Positions 51,735 to 59,974 of a stretch of 64,000 nt of DNA are shown here, piece by piece. The notes under the pieces are model-generated. The model did not search any database, had not been told where the DNA came from, and saw only the letters and a list, made by a program, of their open reading frames with translations. The translations under genes and the position numbers were made by a program. The stretch spans positions 186,001 to 250,000 of the forward strand of contig NZ_JABEQK010000005.1 in NCBI RefSeq assembly GCF_014174275.1. The letters are read 5' to 3'. Source of the stretch: Gluconacetobacter takamatsuzukensis (lineage in GTDB: Bacteria > Pseudomonadota > Alphaproteobacteria > Acetobacterales > Acetobacteraceae). Position 1 is the first letter of the stretch, and every line of letters begins with the position of its first letter.

Positions 51735-51940
51735 TTGCTCTGTTGTCGTTGGGTTGGTGGCGAAGGTCAGGGCGCTCCCTCCGTTGGCTTTCCATCGGCC
51801 GTTCCGGCCGACGGAACCTTGGCCAACTCCGCCCTGAAACCCGCCAAAGGGCAGTCGCCCTTTGGAAACCCATCCGTTATCAAATGATTGGGCCGCAGGC
51901 CCTGCGGGTTCGGGCAGACCGATTTCTTACCAACCATTTG
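51735..51940 (-). repeat. Family B repeat, full copy, minus orientation
   Basis: Part of a 487-bp gene-free stretch (51577-52063) between map and the D-Ala-D-Ala carboxypeptidase gene. On the minus strand it runs GCAGGGCCTGCGGCCCAATC, CAAAGGGCGACTGCCCTTTG, then GGTTCCGTCGGCCGGAACGG and CCGATGGAAAGCCAACGGAG, i.e. the module order of 37815-38036. It is oriented the same way relative to the upstream (carboxypeptidase) gene, whose stop lies about 125 bp away. I see nothing definite in the rest of the gap. Confidence 0.85.
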
Positions 51941-52063
51941 AAAAAAGCGCACTTTAACATCCAACCACAACGGAGCCTTGCAGAGTCGACCTGCCGAGGG
52001 AGAGTGCCCGAGCGCGGGAAACCGTCGTCAGGCCGCAGCTAGCGGGGCGTTTGCAGCAGCCTT

Positions 52064-53203
52064 TCAGCCGTGGCTGTGACCGTGGCGGTGGCTGGCCGCA
52101 TGGCTGCCGGCGTGGCCCGCCGCGACCATATGGACGGGCGCATGGGCGTGCCCATGGCGCACGATGCGGTGGCGGGGCGTGCTGGGCAGTTCAGCCACCT
52201 GATCGGGTCCGGCACTGCCGCGGGTGGCGGCGGCCAGCATGATCGCGGCCCGGCGGCGGTTGCCGCGCGCCAGCACCAGCGGCCGGCGCACATCGGCCAC
52301 ACCTTCCTGCCGGAAGCCGTCATCGAGGATGCCAGCCATCAGGGCGCTGCGCTGCGGGTTGCTGCGCGCGCCCAGCACCACGCCGATCAGCCGGACATTC
52401 TCGCGGACCGCCGAGGTGACCAGATTGCGCCCGGCCAGCACGGTATAGCCCGTCTTCAGCCCGTCCGCCCCCGGATAGATCCGCAGCATCGGGTCGTGGT
52501 TGGGCACCTGGCGGCCGTGGAAATAGAAGGCCGGAACCGAGAAATAATGATAATATTCAGGGAATTCGGTGATGATCTGCCGGGTCAGCAGCGCCAGGTC
52601 GCGCGCCGAGGTCATCTGCTCGTCATTCGGCAGGCCCGAGGCGTTGCGGAACGTGGTGTTGACCATGCCCAGCGCCCGGGCCTGACGGGTCATGAGGTCG
52701 GCGAACCGGGCCTCGTCCCCGCCGCCCAGCAATTCGCCCAGCGCGCAGGCGGCGTCGTTGGCCGATTTGGTCACCAGGCCCAGCACCGCCTGCTCCACCG
52801 TCAGGTAGCTGCCGGGGACCAGCCCCAGCTTCGACGGTTCCATCGAGGCGGAATGGGCCGAGACCGGCACCGCCTGATCCAGCGTTACCTGCCCGGCGCG
52901 CATGGCCTTGAAAGCCATGTAGAGCGTCATCAGCTTTGTCAGGCTGGCAGGAAAGCGCTGAAGGTCGGGGTTGCTCTGCGACAGCACGGCGCCCGTGCGG
53001 GCGTCCATGACGATGGAACTGATCTGGCCGACATATTGGGCGTGGGCGCGGGGCGCGGCGACCACGGTCGCCAGATACCCGGCCGCAAGACCGACGGTCA
53101 GGCGCAGGGCGCGGCCACGGCCGGCCTGCCGGCGCCCGCCGTCAGGAACGAGAGACACCACAGCACGACGCAGGTGGGCGAGCCATCCCCGTTTCTCGTC
53201 CAT
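52064..53203 (-). CDS. D-alanyl-D-alanine carboxypeptidase (DacA/DacF type) with His-rich tail
   Basis: A 379-residue low-molecular-weight penicillin-binding protein that trims peptidoglycan stem peptides. ATG 53203 has GGAG eight nt upstream. After a basic N-terminus and signal segment (LRLTVGLAAGYLATVVAAP), the active-site motifs are Ser87-Leu-Thr-Lys90, Ser147-Ala-Asn149 and Lys250-Thr-Gly252. The C-terminal ~37 residues hold eleven histidines (e.g. RHGHAHAPVH, SHRHGHSHG) instead of the usual amphipathic membrane anchor, which suggests metal binding. It is divergent from clpS. Confidence 0.94.
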   Translation of the reverse strand: MDEKRGWLAHLRRAVVSLVPDGGRRQAGRGRALRLTVGLAAGYLATVVAAPRAHAQYVGQISSIVMDARTGAVLSQSNPDLQRFPASLTKLMTLYMAFKAMRAGQVTLDQAVPVSAHSASMEPSKLGLVPGSYLTVEQAVLGLVTKSANDAACALGELLGGGDEARFADLMTRQARALGMVNTTFRNASGLPNDEQMTSARDLALLTRQIITEFPEYYHYFSVPAFYFHGRQVPNHDPMLRIYPGADGLKTGYTVLAGRNLVTSAVRENVRLIGVVLGARSNPQRSALMAGILDDGFRQEGVADVRRPLVLARGNRRRAAIMLAAATRGSAGPDQVAELPSTPRHRIVRHGHAHAPVHMVAAGHAGSHAASHRHGHSHG

Positions 53204-53452
53204 CCATGCTCCGTCGGTCACCGCCTGTTCCCCTCGTCACAGGATCCGCGTCATCCGGCAACTTTATGGCTTTTTTTCTGAGCCCGTCCAGAGAAAACCA
53301 CGATAAGGGGAAGAAAATACTGTCTTTTCAGCCATGCCTGCCCATGGCTGCGGGCAAGACCGGGCAGCCATGCGCCCCGCCCGGGCGATTTGATCAGCAA
53401 AAGCGGGTCCAGCCATGCTTAAAATTCCCCCGCTTCGCTCTTCCAACCCACG

Positions 53453-53914
53453 ATGCCGATCCAATATGGTATGACCATGACAGCAGCATTTTCCCCTGTC
53501 CGTCCCATGATCGGCCCGCGCGTCACAGTGGCGGCGGGTTTGGCGCGGGCGCATGGCGGCAACAACCCGACCCGACGCGATGGCTCCGGACAGGATTCCG
53601 ACCCGGACAACCCCGATTCCCCGACCATCGGCGTCGTCGTCAGGACCCGGCCGCAGACGCGCAAGCCCGCGATGTACAAGGTCCTGATGCTCAACGACGA
53701 CTACACGCCGATGGAATTCGTCGTCCATGTCCTCGAACGGTTCTTCCAGAAATCGCGCGAGGAAGCGACGGACATCATGCTGCATGTCCACAAGCGCGGG
53801 GTGGGTGTCTGCGGCGTCTTCACCTACGAGGTCGCCGAGACCAAGGTGACGCAGGTGATGGATCTGGCGCGCCAGAACCAGCACCCGCTGCAATGCACGA
53901 TCGAGAAGGACTAG
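53453..53914 (+). CDS. clpS: ATP-dependent Clp protease adaptor ClpS
   Basis: ClpS recognises N-degrons (Leu, Phe, Tyr, Trp) and delivers them to ClpAP. The conserved core is [40 protein letters not shown] and [19 protein letters not shown]; the [11 protein letters not shown] segment includes the degron-pocket residues. The start is uncertain: the first ATG (53453) gives 153 residues with a long disordered N-terminus ([16 protein letters not shown]), and none of the ATGs has a clear Shine-Dalgarno. clpA follows 383 bp downstream. Confidence 0.93.
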   Translation: MPIQYGMTMTAAFSPVRPMIGPRVTVAAGLARAHGGNNPTRRDGSGQDSDPDNPDSPTIGVVVRTRPQTRKPAMYKVLMLNDDYTPMEFVVHVLERFFQKSREEATDIMLHVHKRGVGVCGVFTYEVAETKVTQVMDLARQNQHPLQCTIEKD

Positions 53915-54297
53915 GCCGGACTGCGGCCGAAGCCGGGGGATTTCGAAAAACAGCCTCCAGTTTGTTGTTTTTGAACGTTAGATCCGGCCATCCGGGCCTG
54001 TCGGCCCGAACCGGCCCATCGGGCGCCGCCCGCGCGCCGTCGCGCGATCCAGCCGCGCGTTTCCCGTGCTCCGGTGCCCCGGCCATGGCGGCCGTGCGGC
54101 TTCGGTACCCGGAAACCCGTGGCGGGTGCGGCGGTTGCGGGCCGCTGCCGCCTGCCCGCCCGCGTTTCCGGCCGGGCCCTGAGAACTTTATTGTTCTTTC
54201 CACTGGCTTTCCGTCCAAAACACACCAAATATGGTCCTGTTCGACCGAACCCCGACCTGTCGGGTTCGTGTCCGGCCCAGGAAAAGGAGCGTCACGG
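53915..54297 (+). other. Gene-free stretch between clpS and clpA
   Basis: 383 bp without a convincing gene. The first part has GC-rich inverted repeats such as GGGCCTGTCGGCCCGAACCG (53994-54013). The last ~120 bp is AT-richer (TTTATTGTTCTTTCCACTGG, then CCAAAACACACCAAATATGG) and probably holds a clpA promoter, though no consensus pair is clear. AAGGAG for clpA is near 54283. Confidence 0.5.
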
Positions 54298-56631
54298 ATG
54301 TTGTCACGCACTCTCGAACAGACGCTTCACCGTGCCCTGACCCTGGCGGGGGACCGGCGTCATGAATATGCGACCCTGGAACACCTTCTGCTGGCCCTGG
54401 TCGACGACAGCGACTCGGTAACGGTCTTTCGTGCCTGCGGCGTCGATCTCGACAAGCTGCGGTCCGACCTCACCGAATTTCTCGACAAGGACCTGGCGGG
54501 GCTGGCGTCCGACCGGACGGTCGATCCCAAACCCACCGCCGCTTTCCAGCGCGTGATCCAGCGCGCGGCCATCCATGTGCAGTCCACCGGCCGCGACGAG
54601 GTCACGGGCTCGAACGTGCTGGTCGCCCTGTTCGCGGAACGCGAGAGCCATGCCGTCTATTTCCTGCAATTGCAGGACATGACGCGGCTGGACGCGGTCA
54701 ATTTCATCTCGCACGGCATCGCCAAGGCGCCGGACCGCTCCACGCGCCGCCCGATCACCGGCAGCGCGCAGGAAAACCCCGAGGGCGAGCGCGAGGAACG
54801 CGGCAAGAGCAGCCAGAAGAACCAGGACGCGCTGAGCGCCTACTGCACCAACCTCAACCGCAAGGCCGAGGATGGAAAGGTGGACCCGCTGATCGGCCGC
54901 GATTCGGAAATCGAGCGCACGATCCAGATCCTGTGCCGCCGCACCAAGAACAACCCGCTTTATGTGGGCGACCCCGGCGTGGGCAAGACGGCCATCGCGG
55001 AAGGGCTGGCCAAGCGCATCGTCGAGGGCGACGTGCCGGAAGTGCTGCTGAAATCCACGATCTATTCGCTGGACATGGGCGCGCTGCTGGCCGGCACCCG
55101 CTATCGCGGCGATTTCGAGGAGCGGCTGAAGGCGGTCGTGACCGAGCTGGACAATAATCCGGGCAGCATCCTGTTCATCGACGAGATCCATACCGTCATC
55201 GGGGCGGGGGCGACCTCGGGCGGGGCGATGGATGCCTCCAACCTGCTGAAGCCCGCCCTGGCGGCGGGCACGCTGCGCTGCATCGGGTCCACGACCTACA
55301 AGGAGTATCGCCAGCATTTCGAGAAGGACCGCGCGCTGGTCCGCCGCTTCCAGAAGATCGACGTCGCCGAGCCGTCGGTCGAGGACGCGGTCAAGATCCT
55401 GCGCGGCCTGAAGGTCAATTACGAGCGCCACCACAAGGTCCGCTACACCGAGGAAGCGATTCGCGGCGCGGTGGAACTGGCGGCGAAATACATCCACGAC
55501 CGCAAGCTGCCGGACAAGGCGATCGATGTGATCGACGAGGTCGGGGCCTCGCGCATGCTGGTGCCCGAGAACCGGCGCCGCAAGACCGTGACCCTGAAGG
55601 ATGTCGAGGACATCGTGGCGAAGATCGCCCGCATTCCGCCCAAGAGCGTCTCGTCGGACGACAAGGAGACGCTGCGCACGCTGGAACGCGACCTGAAGGG
55701 CATGGTCTACGGCCAGGACAAGGCGATCGAAGCCCTGACGGCGGCGATCAAGCTGTCGCGTGCCGGCCTGCGCGATCCGGAAAAGCCGATCGGCAACTAT
55801 CTGTTCTCCGGCCCCACGGGCGTCGGCAAGACGGAAGTGGCCAAGCAGCTTGCCCAGACGCTGGGGATCGAGCTGGTCCGCTTCGACATGTCCGAATATA
55901 TGGAGCGCCATTCGATCTCGCGCCTGATCGGCGCGCCACCGGGCTATGTCGGCTTCGACCAGGGCGGCCTGCTGACCGATGCGATCGACCAGCATCCGCA
56001 CGCCGTGCTGCTGCTGGACGAAATCGAGAAGGCGCATCCGGACCTGTACAACGTCCTGCTCCAGGTCATGGATCATGGGCGCCTGACCGACCATAACGGC
56101 AAGACCGTCGATTTCCGCAATGTCGTCCTGATCATGACGACCAATGCGGGGGCGGCGGACCTGAACAAGGAGGCGATCGGGTTCGGCCGGGATTCGCGCG
56201 AAGGCGAGGATGAGGAAGCGATCAAGCGCATCTTCACCCCCGAATTCCGCAACCGTCTGGACGCGATCATCCCCTTCGCCAACCTGACGCCCGAGATCGT
56301 GGGCCGGGTGGTCGAGAAGTTCGTCTTCCAGCTGGAAGCGCAGCTTGCCGACCGCAACGTCACGATCGAAATCTCGTCGGCGGCCAAGGAATGGCTGGCC
56401 GAGCGCGGTTACGACCGTCTCTATGGCGCCCGTCCGCTGGGCCGGGTGATCCAGGAGAACATCAAGAAGCCGCTGGCCGAGGAACTGCTGTTCGGCCGGC
56501 TGGTCAAGGGTGGCGCGGTCAAGATCACGCTGAAGGATGGGGCGCTGGATTTCGAATATATCGAGGCCAACAGCGAAGCCGCCACCGAGGGCGACGAAGG
56601 CAGCGAGCGGGAATCCGAAGCCGCAAGCTGA
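54298..56631 (+). CDS. clpA: ATP-dependent Clp protease ATP-binding subunit ClpA
   Basis: A 777-residue hexameric unfoldase that feeds ClpP. The start is ATG 54298 after AAGGAG. The N-domain (1-145) has the two Clp_N repeats ([20 protein letters not shown], then [13 protein letters not shown]). AAA+ module 1 has Walker [19 protein letters not shown] (Lys230) and Walker [15 protein letters not shown]. Module 2 has [19 protein letters not shown] (Lys511) and [17 protein letters not shown]2-small domain follows, ending in an acidic tail. It carries the IGF/L-type ClpP-docking loop as [11 protein letters not shown]. It lies downstream of clpS. Confidence 0.97.
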   Translation: MLSRTLEQTLHRALTLAGDRRHEYATLEHLLLALVDDSDSVTVFRACGVDLDKLRSDLTEFLDKDLAGLASDRTVDPKPTAAFQRVIQRAAIHVQSTGRDEVTGSNVLVALFAERESHAVYFLQLQDMTRLDAVNFISHGIAKAPDRSTRRPITGSAQENPEGEREERGKSSQKNQDALSAYCTNLNRKAEDGKVDPLIGRDSEIERTIQILCRRTKNNPLYVGDPGVGKTAIAEGLAKRIVEGDVPEVLLKSTIYSLDMGALLAGTRYRGDFEERLKAVVTELDNNPGSILFIDEIHTVIGAGATSGGAMDASNLLKPALAAGTLRCIGSTTYKEYRQHFEKDRALVRRFQKIDVAEPSVEDAVKILRGLKVNYERHHKVRYTEEAIRGAVELAAKYIHDRKLPDKAIDVIDEVGASRMLVPENRRRKTVTLKDVEDIVAKIARIPPKSVSSDDKETLRTLERDLKGMVYGQDKAIEALTAAIKLSRAGLRDPEKPIGNYLFSGPTGVGKTEVAKQLAQTLGIELVRFDMSEYMERHSISRLIGAPPGYVGFDQGGLLTDAIDQHPHAVLLLDEIEKAHPDLYNVLLQVMDHGRLTDHNGKTVDFRNVVLIMTTNAGAADLNKEAIGFGRDSREGEDEEAIKRIFTPEFRNRLDAIIPFANLTPEIVGRVVEKFVFQLEAQLADRNVTIEISSAAKEWLAERGYDRLYGARPLGRVIQENIKKPLAEELLFGRLVKGGAVKITLKDGALDFEYIEANSEAATEGDEGSERESEAAS

Positions 56632-56655
56632 TCTTGCCTTGGCGGAACATAAAAA

Positions 56656-56691
56656 AAGGGCCGCGTGGCACATGCCGCGCGGCCCTTGTTT
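56656..56691. terminator. Rho-independent terminator after clpA
   Basis: A perfect 10-bp stem, AAGGGCCGCG (56656-56665) and CGCGGCCCTT (56678-56687), with a smaller GGCA/TGCC stem in the loop. TTGTTTTA follows on the plus strand and a run of A precedes, so it could act both ways. Confidence 0.88.
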
Positions 56692-56696
56692 TATCG

Positions 56697-56832
56697 GGCG
56701 CCCGCAAGGCGAGGGCTCTGCCCTCGACCCGGCAGGGCCTGAGGCCCTGCACCCCAATCACCTGACAACGACTGGGTTTCCAAAGGGCGAGCCCTTTGGC
56801 GGGGCGTGGGGCAGAGCCCCACAATACAGCGA
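56697..56832 (+). repeat. Family B repeat, shorter copy
   Basis: It begins just after the clpA terminator and ends at the stop codon of the convergent DUF3465 gene. It has GGCAGGGCCTGAGGCCCTGC with ACCCCAATC (56733-56760) and the CCAAAGGGCGAGCCCTTTGG hairpin (56781-56800). The third module seen in the longer copies is replaced by GGGGCGTGGGGCAGAGCCCC. Confidence 0.82.
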
Positions 56833-57291
56833 TTACTCGTACCGCGCCCCATTGACGGCGACATATCCCGGCATGCCCCATTTCCGGCCCGTGCCGTGAT
56901 GGGTCCAGTCGATACCCTGGCTGCGCGGGTTGTCGTAATAATAGCGGCCGACGACATCGACCGTGTCCCCCTTGGCGACCCATGGCCAGGCCGGTGCGGC
57001 CATCCGGTCCAGGTCCGACACGATGCGGATCGACACCCCCTGCCCGACATCGACATAGAAATAGCCATGCCAGCCGCTGCGCGTCCGTTTCTCGCGCGAC
57101 ACCGCGATGACGCGGCCGCAGACATGCACCGGCTGGTCGCCCCGCAGCGCGCCCCCTTCGAACCCCTGCTGCACCGCCAGGAAATGCCCATTGTCGCAGG
57201 CCGGCCCGATGGCCTGCTGCGCATGGGCATGCCCCACGCCCGTCGCCAGCAGGATGCAGGCGACGCCTGCCATCATCCGCTTCATGCTCAT
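56833..57291 (-). CDS. Exported DUF3465 domain protein
   Basis: A 152-residue protein; ATG 57291 overlaps the ppk2 stop (ATGA), with ATG 57285 as an alternative. A signal peptide (MMAGVACILLATGVGHAHA) is followed by a mature domain matching DUF3465: VHVCGRVIAVSREKRTRSGW, GYFYVDVGQGVSIRIVSDLD, AKGDTVDVVGRYYYDN and the end WTHHGTGRKWGMPGYVAVNG. Two Cys (PACDNG and HVCGRV) could form a disulfide. Function is unknown; the pattern suggests a small beta-barrel. Confidence 0.85.
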   Translation of the reverse strand: MSMKRMMAGVACILLATGVGHAHAQQAIGPACDNGHFLAVQQGFEGGALRGDQPVHVCGRVIAVSREKRTRSGWHGYFYVDVGQGVSIRIVSDLDRMAAPAWPWVAKGDTVDVVGRYYYDNPRSQGIDWTHHGTGRKWGMPGYVAVNGARYE

Positions 57292-58202
57292 CCGTGCCTC
57301 GCCTTCGGTGCCTGCGATTCCAGTTCGCGGCGGACCGCCGCCATGTCGCGGATGATGTCGGGCGCGGGGTCGGGGATGCTCAGTTTCAGCCCCTCCAGTG
57401 CCTCGATGATCGTTTCCATCACCAGCAGCCGCGCCATCCATTTCCGGTCGGCGGGAATCGCGAACCACGGGGCGCCGGGCTGGGCGGTGTTGCGGATGGC
57501 ATCGTGATAGGCGCTGCGATACGCATCCCAATGCTCACGCTCCCGCGCGTCGGCGACCGAGAATTTCCAGTGCTTTTCGTCCTGGTCGATCCGCCGCAGA
57601 AAGCGCTTCCGCTGCTCTTCCTTCGACAGGTTCAGGAAGAATTTCAGGACCACCGTGCCCTGCCGCGACAGGTAATTCTCGAAATGCCGGATGTCGCGAT
57701 ACCGTTCCTCCCAGATCGCGCCGTCGCGCAGGGGGGCGGGAATTTTCTGCTGGACCAGCAGTTCGGGATGCACCCGCGTGACCAGTACCTCTTCGTAATG
57801 GCTGCGATTGAAGATCCCGATCCGGCCGCTGGAGGGGGCTGCCATATGCACGCGCCACAGATAATCGTGCCCCAGCTCGACCGGCCCGGGCTGCTTGAAG
57901 GAGGTCACGGTCACGCCCTGGGGGTTCACCCCGGACATCACATGCTTGATCATGCCGTCCTTGCCGCCGGCATCCATGGCCTGGAACACCAGCAGCAGCG
58001 ACCATGTTCCGTTGGCGTATAACAGTTCCTGCAATGCCGAGAGGCGCTTCACCCCCTGGCGCAGCAGGTGCTTGCCGACCGCCTTGTCGATGCCCTCGAT
58101 CCCGGCGATGCGGGTCGGATGGTCCGCCAGGTTGAAATGCGTGCCGTCTTCGATCCGGCAGCGATGCAGCAGCGTCTTGAGGTCGATCGCCTTCTCGCCC
58201 AC
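57288..58202 (-). CDS. ppk2: Polyphosphate kinase 2
   Basis: A 304-residue PPK2-family enzyme that moves phosphate between polyphosphate and nucleoside di- or monophosphates. A GTG at 58202 is the start: GGAGG lies seven nt upstream and there is no suitable ATG. Motifs: LLLVFQAMDAGGKDGMIKHV (Walker A-like), FKQPGPVELGHDYLWRVH, GRIGIFNRSHYEEVLVTRVH (Walker B/lid), and LKFFLNLSKEEQRKRFLRRI. Length and single-domain layout match class I (ADP/GDP-forming) PPK2, but class needs testing. It starts 2 bp after ydfG. Confidence 0.95.
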   Translation of the reverse strand: MGEKAIDLKTLLHRCRIEDGTHFNLADHPTRIAGIEGIDKAVGKHLLRQGVKRLSALQELLYANGTWSLLLVFQAMDAGGKDGMIKHVMSGVNPQGVTVTSFKQPGPVELGHDYLWRVHMAAPSSGRIGIFNRSHYEEVLVTRVHPELLVQQKIPAPLRDGAIWEERYRDIRHFENYLSRQGTVVLKFFLNLSKEEQRKRFLRRIDQDEKHWKFSVADAREREHWDAYRSAYHDAIRNTAQPGAPWFAIPADRKWMARLLVMETIIEALEGLKLSIPDPAPDIIRDMAAVRRELESQAPKARHG

Positions 58203-58204
58203 GG

Positions 58205-58963
58205 TCAGACCTCCAGCCCCCGCGCCACGGCCAGGCCGCCGGCCGCCTGGCAGGTCGGCATCATCTCGATCCGGTTGATGTTGACGTGCGCGGGCAGGCC
58301 CAGCACCCAGGACACGGTCTCGGCAATATCCTCGGGCTGGATCGGGTGCGTATCCTGGTACACGGCAGCCGCCTTGGCGTCGTCGCGCAGGCGTACATTG
58401 CTGAATTCGCTGCCGCCGCACAGGCCGGGCTCCAGGTTCGTCGCCCGTATCTTCGTCCCCAGCAGGTCGCAGCGCAGGTTGCGCATGAACTGCGCCACGA
58501 ACGCCTTGGTGCCGCCATAGACGTTGCCGCCCAGATACGGGTAGGTGCCGGCGGTGCTGCCGATCGAGACGATATGGCCGCGATCGCGCGCCACCATGCC
58601 GGGCAGCAGGGCGTGGGTGATCTCGACCAGTCCGGCGATGTTGGTATCGATCATCTGCCGCCAGTCGGCGACCGCGCTGTCCTGCGCCTTGCCCACGCCC
58701 AGCGCCAGGCCGGCATTGTTGATCAGGACATCCACTTCCTGCCACCCCTGCGGCAGGCTGGCGGGCAGCGCGCGCAGGGCGGCGGCATCGTCCATGTCCA
58801 GCACCAGCGGCAGCAGGGCGGGGCCGAGCGATGCGGCCAGTGCCTCCAGCCGGTCGCGGCGGCGCCCGGTGGCGATCACCCGATAGCCGTCATGCACCAG
58901 CCGTTCCGCGATCGCCTTGCCGAAACCCGCCGTCGCCCCCGTTACCAAAACAATCTTCGTCAT
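58205..58963 (-). CDS. ydfG: NADP-dependent 3-hydroxy acid dehydrogenase YdfG
   Basis: A 252-residue short-chain dehydrogenase closely resembling E. coli YdfG, which oxidises serine and 3-hydroxypropionate and reduces malonic semialdehyde. Shared segments include IVLVTGATAGFGKAIAERL, RVIATGRRRDRLEAL, VLINNAGLALG, SIGSTAGTYPYLGGNVYGGTK (written TYPYLGGNVYGGTKAF for the Tyr-x3-Lys site) and NINRIEMMPTCQ. It is the first gene of the ydfG-ppk2-DUF3465 operon and is divergent from yqgE. Confidence 0.93.
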   Translation of the reverse strand: MTKIVLVTGATAGFGKAIAERLVHDGYRVIATGRRRDRLEALAASLGPALLPLVLDMDDAAALRALPASLPQGWQEVDVLINNAGLALGVGKAQDSAVADWRQMIDTNIAGLVEITHALLPGMVARDRGHIVSIGSTAGTYPYLGGNVYGGTKAFVAQFMRNLRCDLLGTKIRATNLEPGLCGGSEFSNVRLRDDAKAAAVYQDTHPIQPEDIAETVSWVLGLPAHVNINRIEMMPTCQAAGGLAVARGLEV

Positions 58964-59068
58964 CGCCGGATGCTCCCTTCGTCATTCTGTCATGAATATT
59001 TAAGCGCCAATCCCCGTATCGTCGCAAATCGGCACGCCGCGGTTGCAATGCCCAGCGGTTCTTGTTCT

Positions 59069-59665
59069 ATGTACAAGGTGATGTTTCCCCTGTCCCAGAC
59101 CTCGGCCGACTCCCTCACGGGCTCCCTGCTTGTTGCCTCCCCGGCGCTGGCGGACAGCCCCTTTGCCCGCACCGTGATCTTCCTGTGCGCCCATGTGCCC
59201 GGAGAGGGCGCGATGGGGCTGATCGTCAATCGGCGGCTGTCGCAACCCGGGCTGGACGACGTGCTGGAACGGCTGGGCATCGACCCGGTGCCGCCGCGCC
59301 GGCGGATCGGGCTGTGTGCCGGCGGGCCGGTCGATGGCGGGCGGGGCTTCGTGCTCCATTCCTCGGACTGGAGCGGCGACAGCAGCCTGTCGGTCGATGA
59401 CGGCACGACGCTGACCGCCAGCCTGGACGTGCTGCGCGACATTGCCGACGGCGCCGGCCCGCGCAACGCCCTGCTGGCGCTGGGCCATGCAAGCTGGTCC
59501 GACGATCAACTGGAAGACGAGATCATCCGCCGCAATGCGTGGCTGCCTGCCCCGCCCAGCGACGAGATCCTGTTCGGGCTGGACCACGGTGCCAAATGGC
59601 GCCAGGCGCTGGCGACCATCAATATGGATCCCATGCACCTCTCCCCCCAAACCGGACGCGCCTGA
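59069..59665 (+). CDS. yqgE: YqgE/AlgH family protein
   Basis: About 198 residues from ATG 59069; ATG 59081 is an alternative and has AAGGTG just before it. The family is widespread, of unknown biochemical function, once linked to alginate regulation in Pseudomonas. Conserved parts: LTGSLLVASPALADSPFART, VIFLCAHVPGEGAMGLIVNR, CAGGPVDGGRGFVLHSSDW, ALGHASWSDDQLEDEI and WLPAPPSDEILFG. A family A repeat begins at the base after its stop codon. Confidence 0.94.
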   Translation: MYKVMFPLSQTSADSLTGSLLVASPALADSPFARTVIFLCAHVPGEGAMGLIVNRRLSQPGLDDVLERLGIDPVPPRRRIGLCAGGPVDGGRGFVLHSSDWSGDSSLSVDDGTTLTASLDVLRDIADGAGPRNALLALGHASWSDDQLEDEIIRRNAWLPAPPSDEILFGLDHGAKWRQALATINMDPMHLSPQTGRA

Positions 59666-59828
59666 GACGCTGCCTGTAAATGCGGGCTGGTGGCGATCCG
59701 GCGCGCGTTTCCTGTGCTTCGGTGCTCACGGCCCATAAGGCCGCTCCGCTCCGATGCTCGGAAACACACGACGGGCGCGCCGCTGCGCGGCGCTCTCGCT
59801 CACCAGCCCACATTTCCAGGCAGCGTCT
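59666..59828 (+). repeat. Family A palindromic repeat downstream of yqgE
   Basis: It starts at the base after the yqgE stop. The outer arms are 27 bp long with 25 matches: 59666-59692 (GACGCTGCCTGTAAATGCGG and GCTGGTG) pairs with 59801-59827. Between them are GGCGATCCGGCGCGCGTTTC, the core GTGCTTCGGTGCTCACGGCC and a second hairpin GCGCGCCGCTGCGCGGCGC. Its reverse complement aligns along the whole length with 44413-44576. With the tandem unit and the fragment below it makes up a 309-bp gene-free gap. Confidence 0.87.
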
Positions 59829-59896
59829 TCGTGGCTATCTGGGACGATGCGCTGGTGATGAGCCGGCACGCGTTTCCAGGCAGGACCTTCGTGGCT
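59813..59896. repeat. Short tandem-like direct repeat at a family A end
   Basis: CCAGGCAG-CGT-CTTCGTGGCT at 59816-59836 recurs as CCAGGCAG-GAC-CTTCGTGGCT at 59876-59896, exactly 60 bp later (18 of 21 identical, with TTT before both). It duplicates the distal end of the family A copy, perhaps a remnant of a second insertion. Confidence 0.7.
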
Positions 59897-59920
59897 GCCT
59901 TTTGTAATGTAAGGCGACGA

Positions 59921-59949
59921 ATTGGGGTGCAGGGATCCGTGACCCCTGC
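59921..59949 (-). repeat. Family B fragment downstream of the HAD gene
   Basis: On the minus strand it reads GCAGGGGTCACGGATCCCTG then CACCCCAAT, a diverged first module of family B. It lies 26 bp after the HAD stop codon in the same orientation as other copies relative to the upstream gene. Confidence 0.55.
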
Positions 59950-59974
59950 TGGGTTCCGGTAAAGCCGGGAGTGT

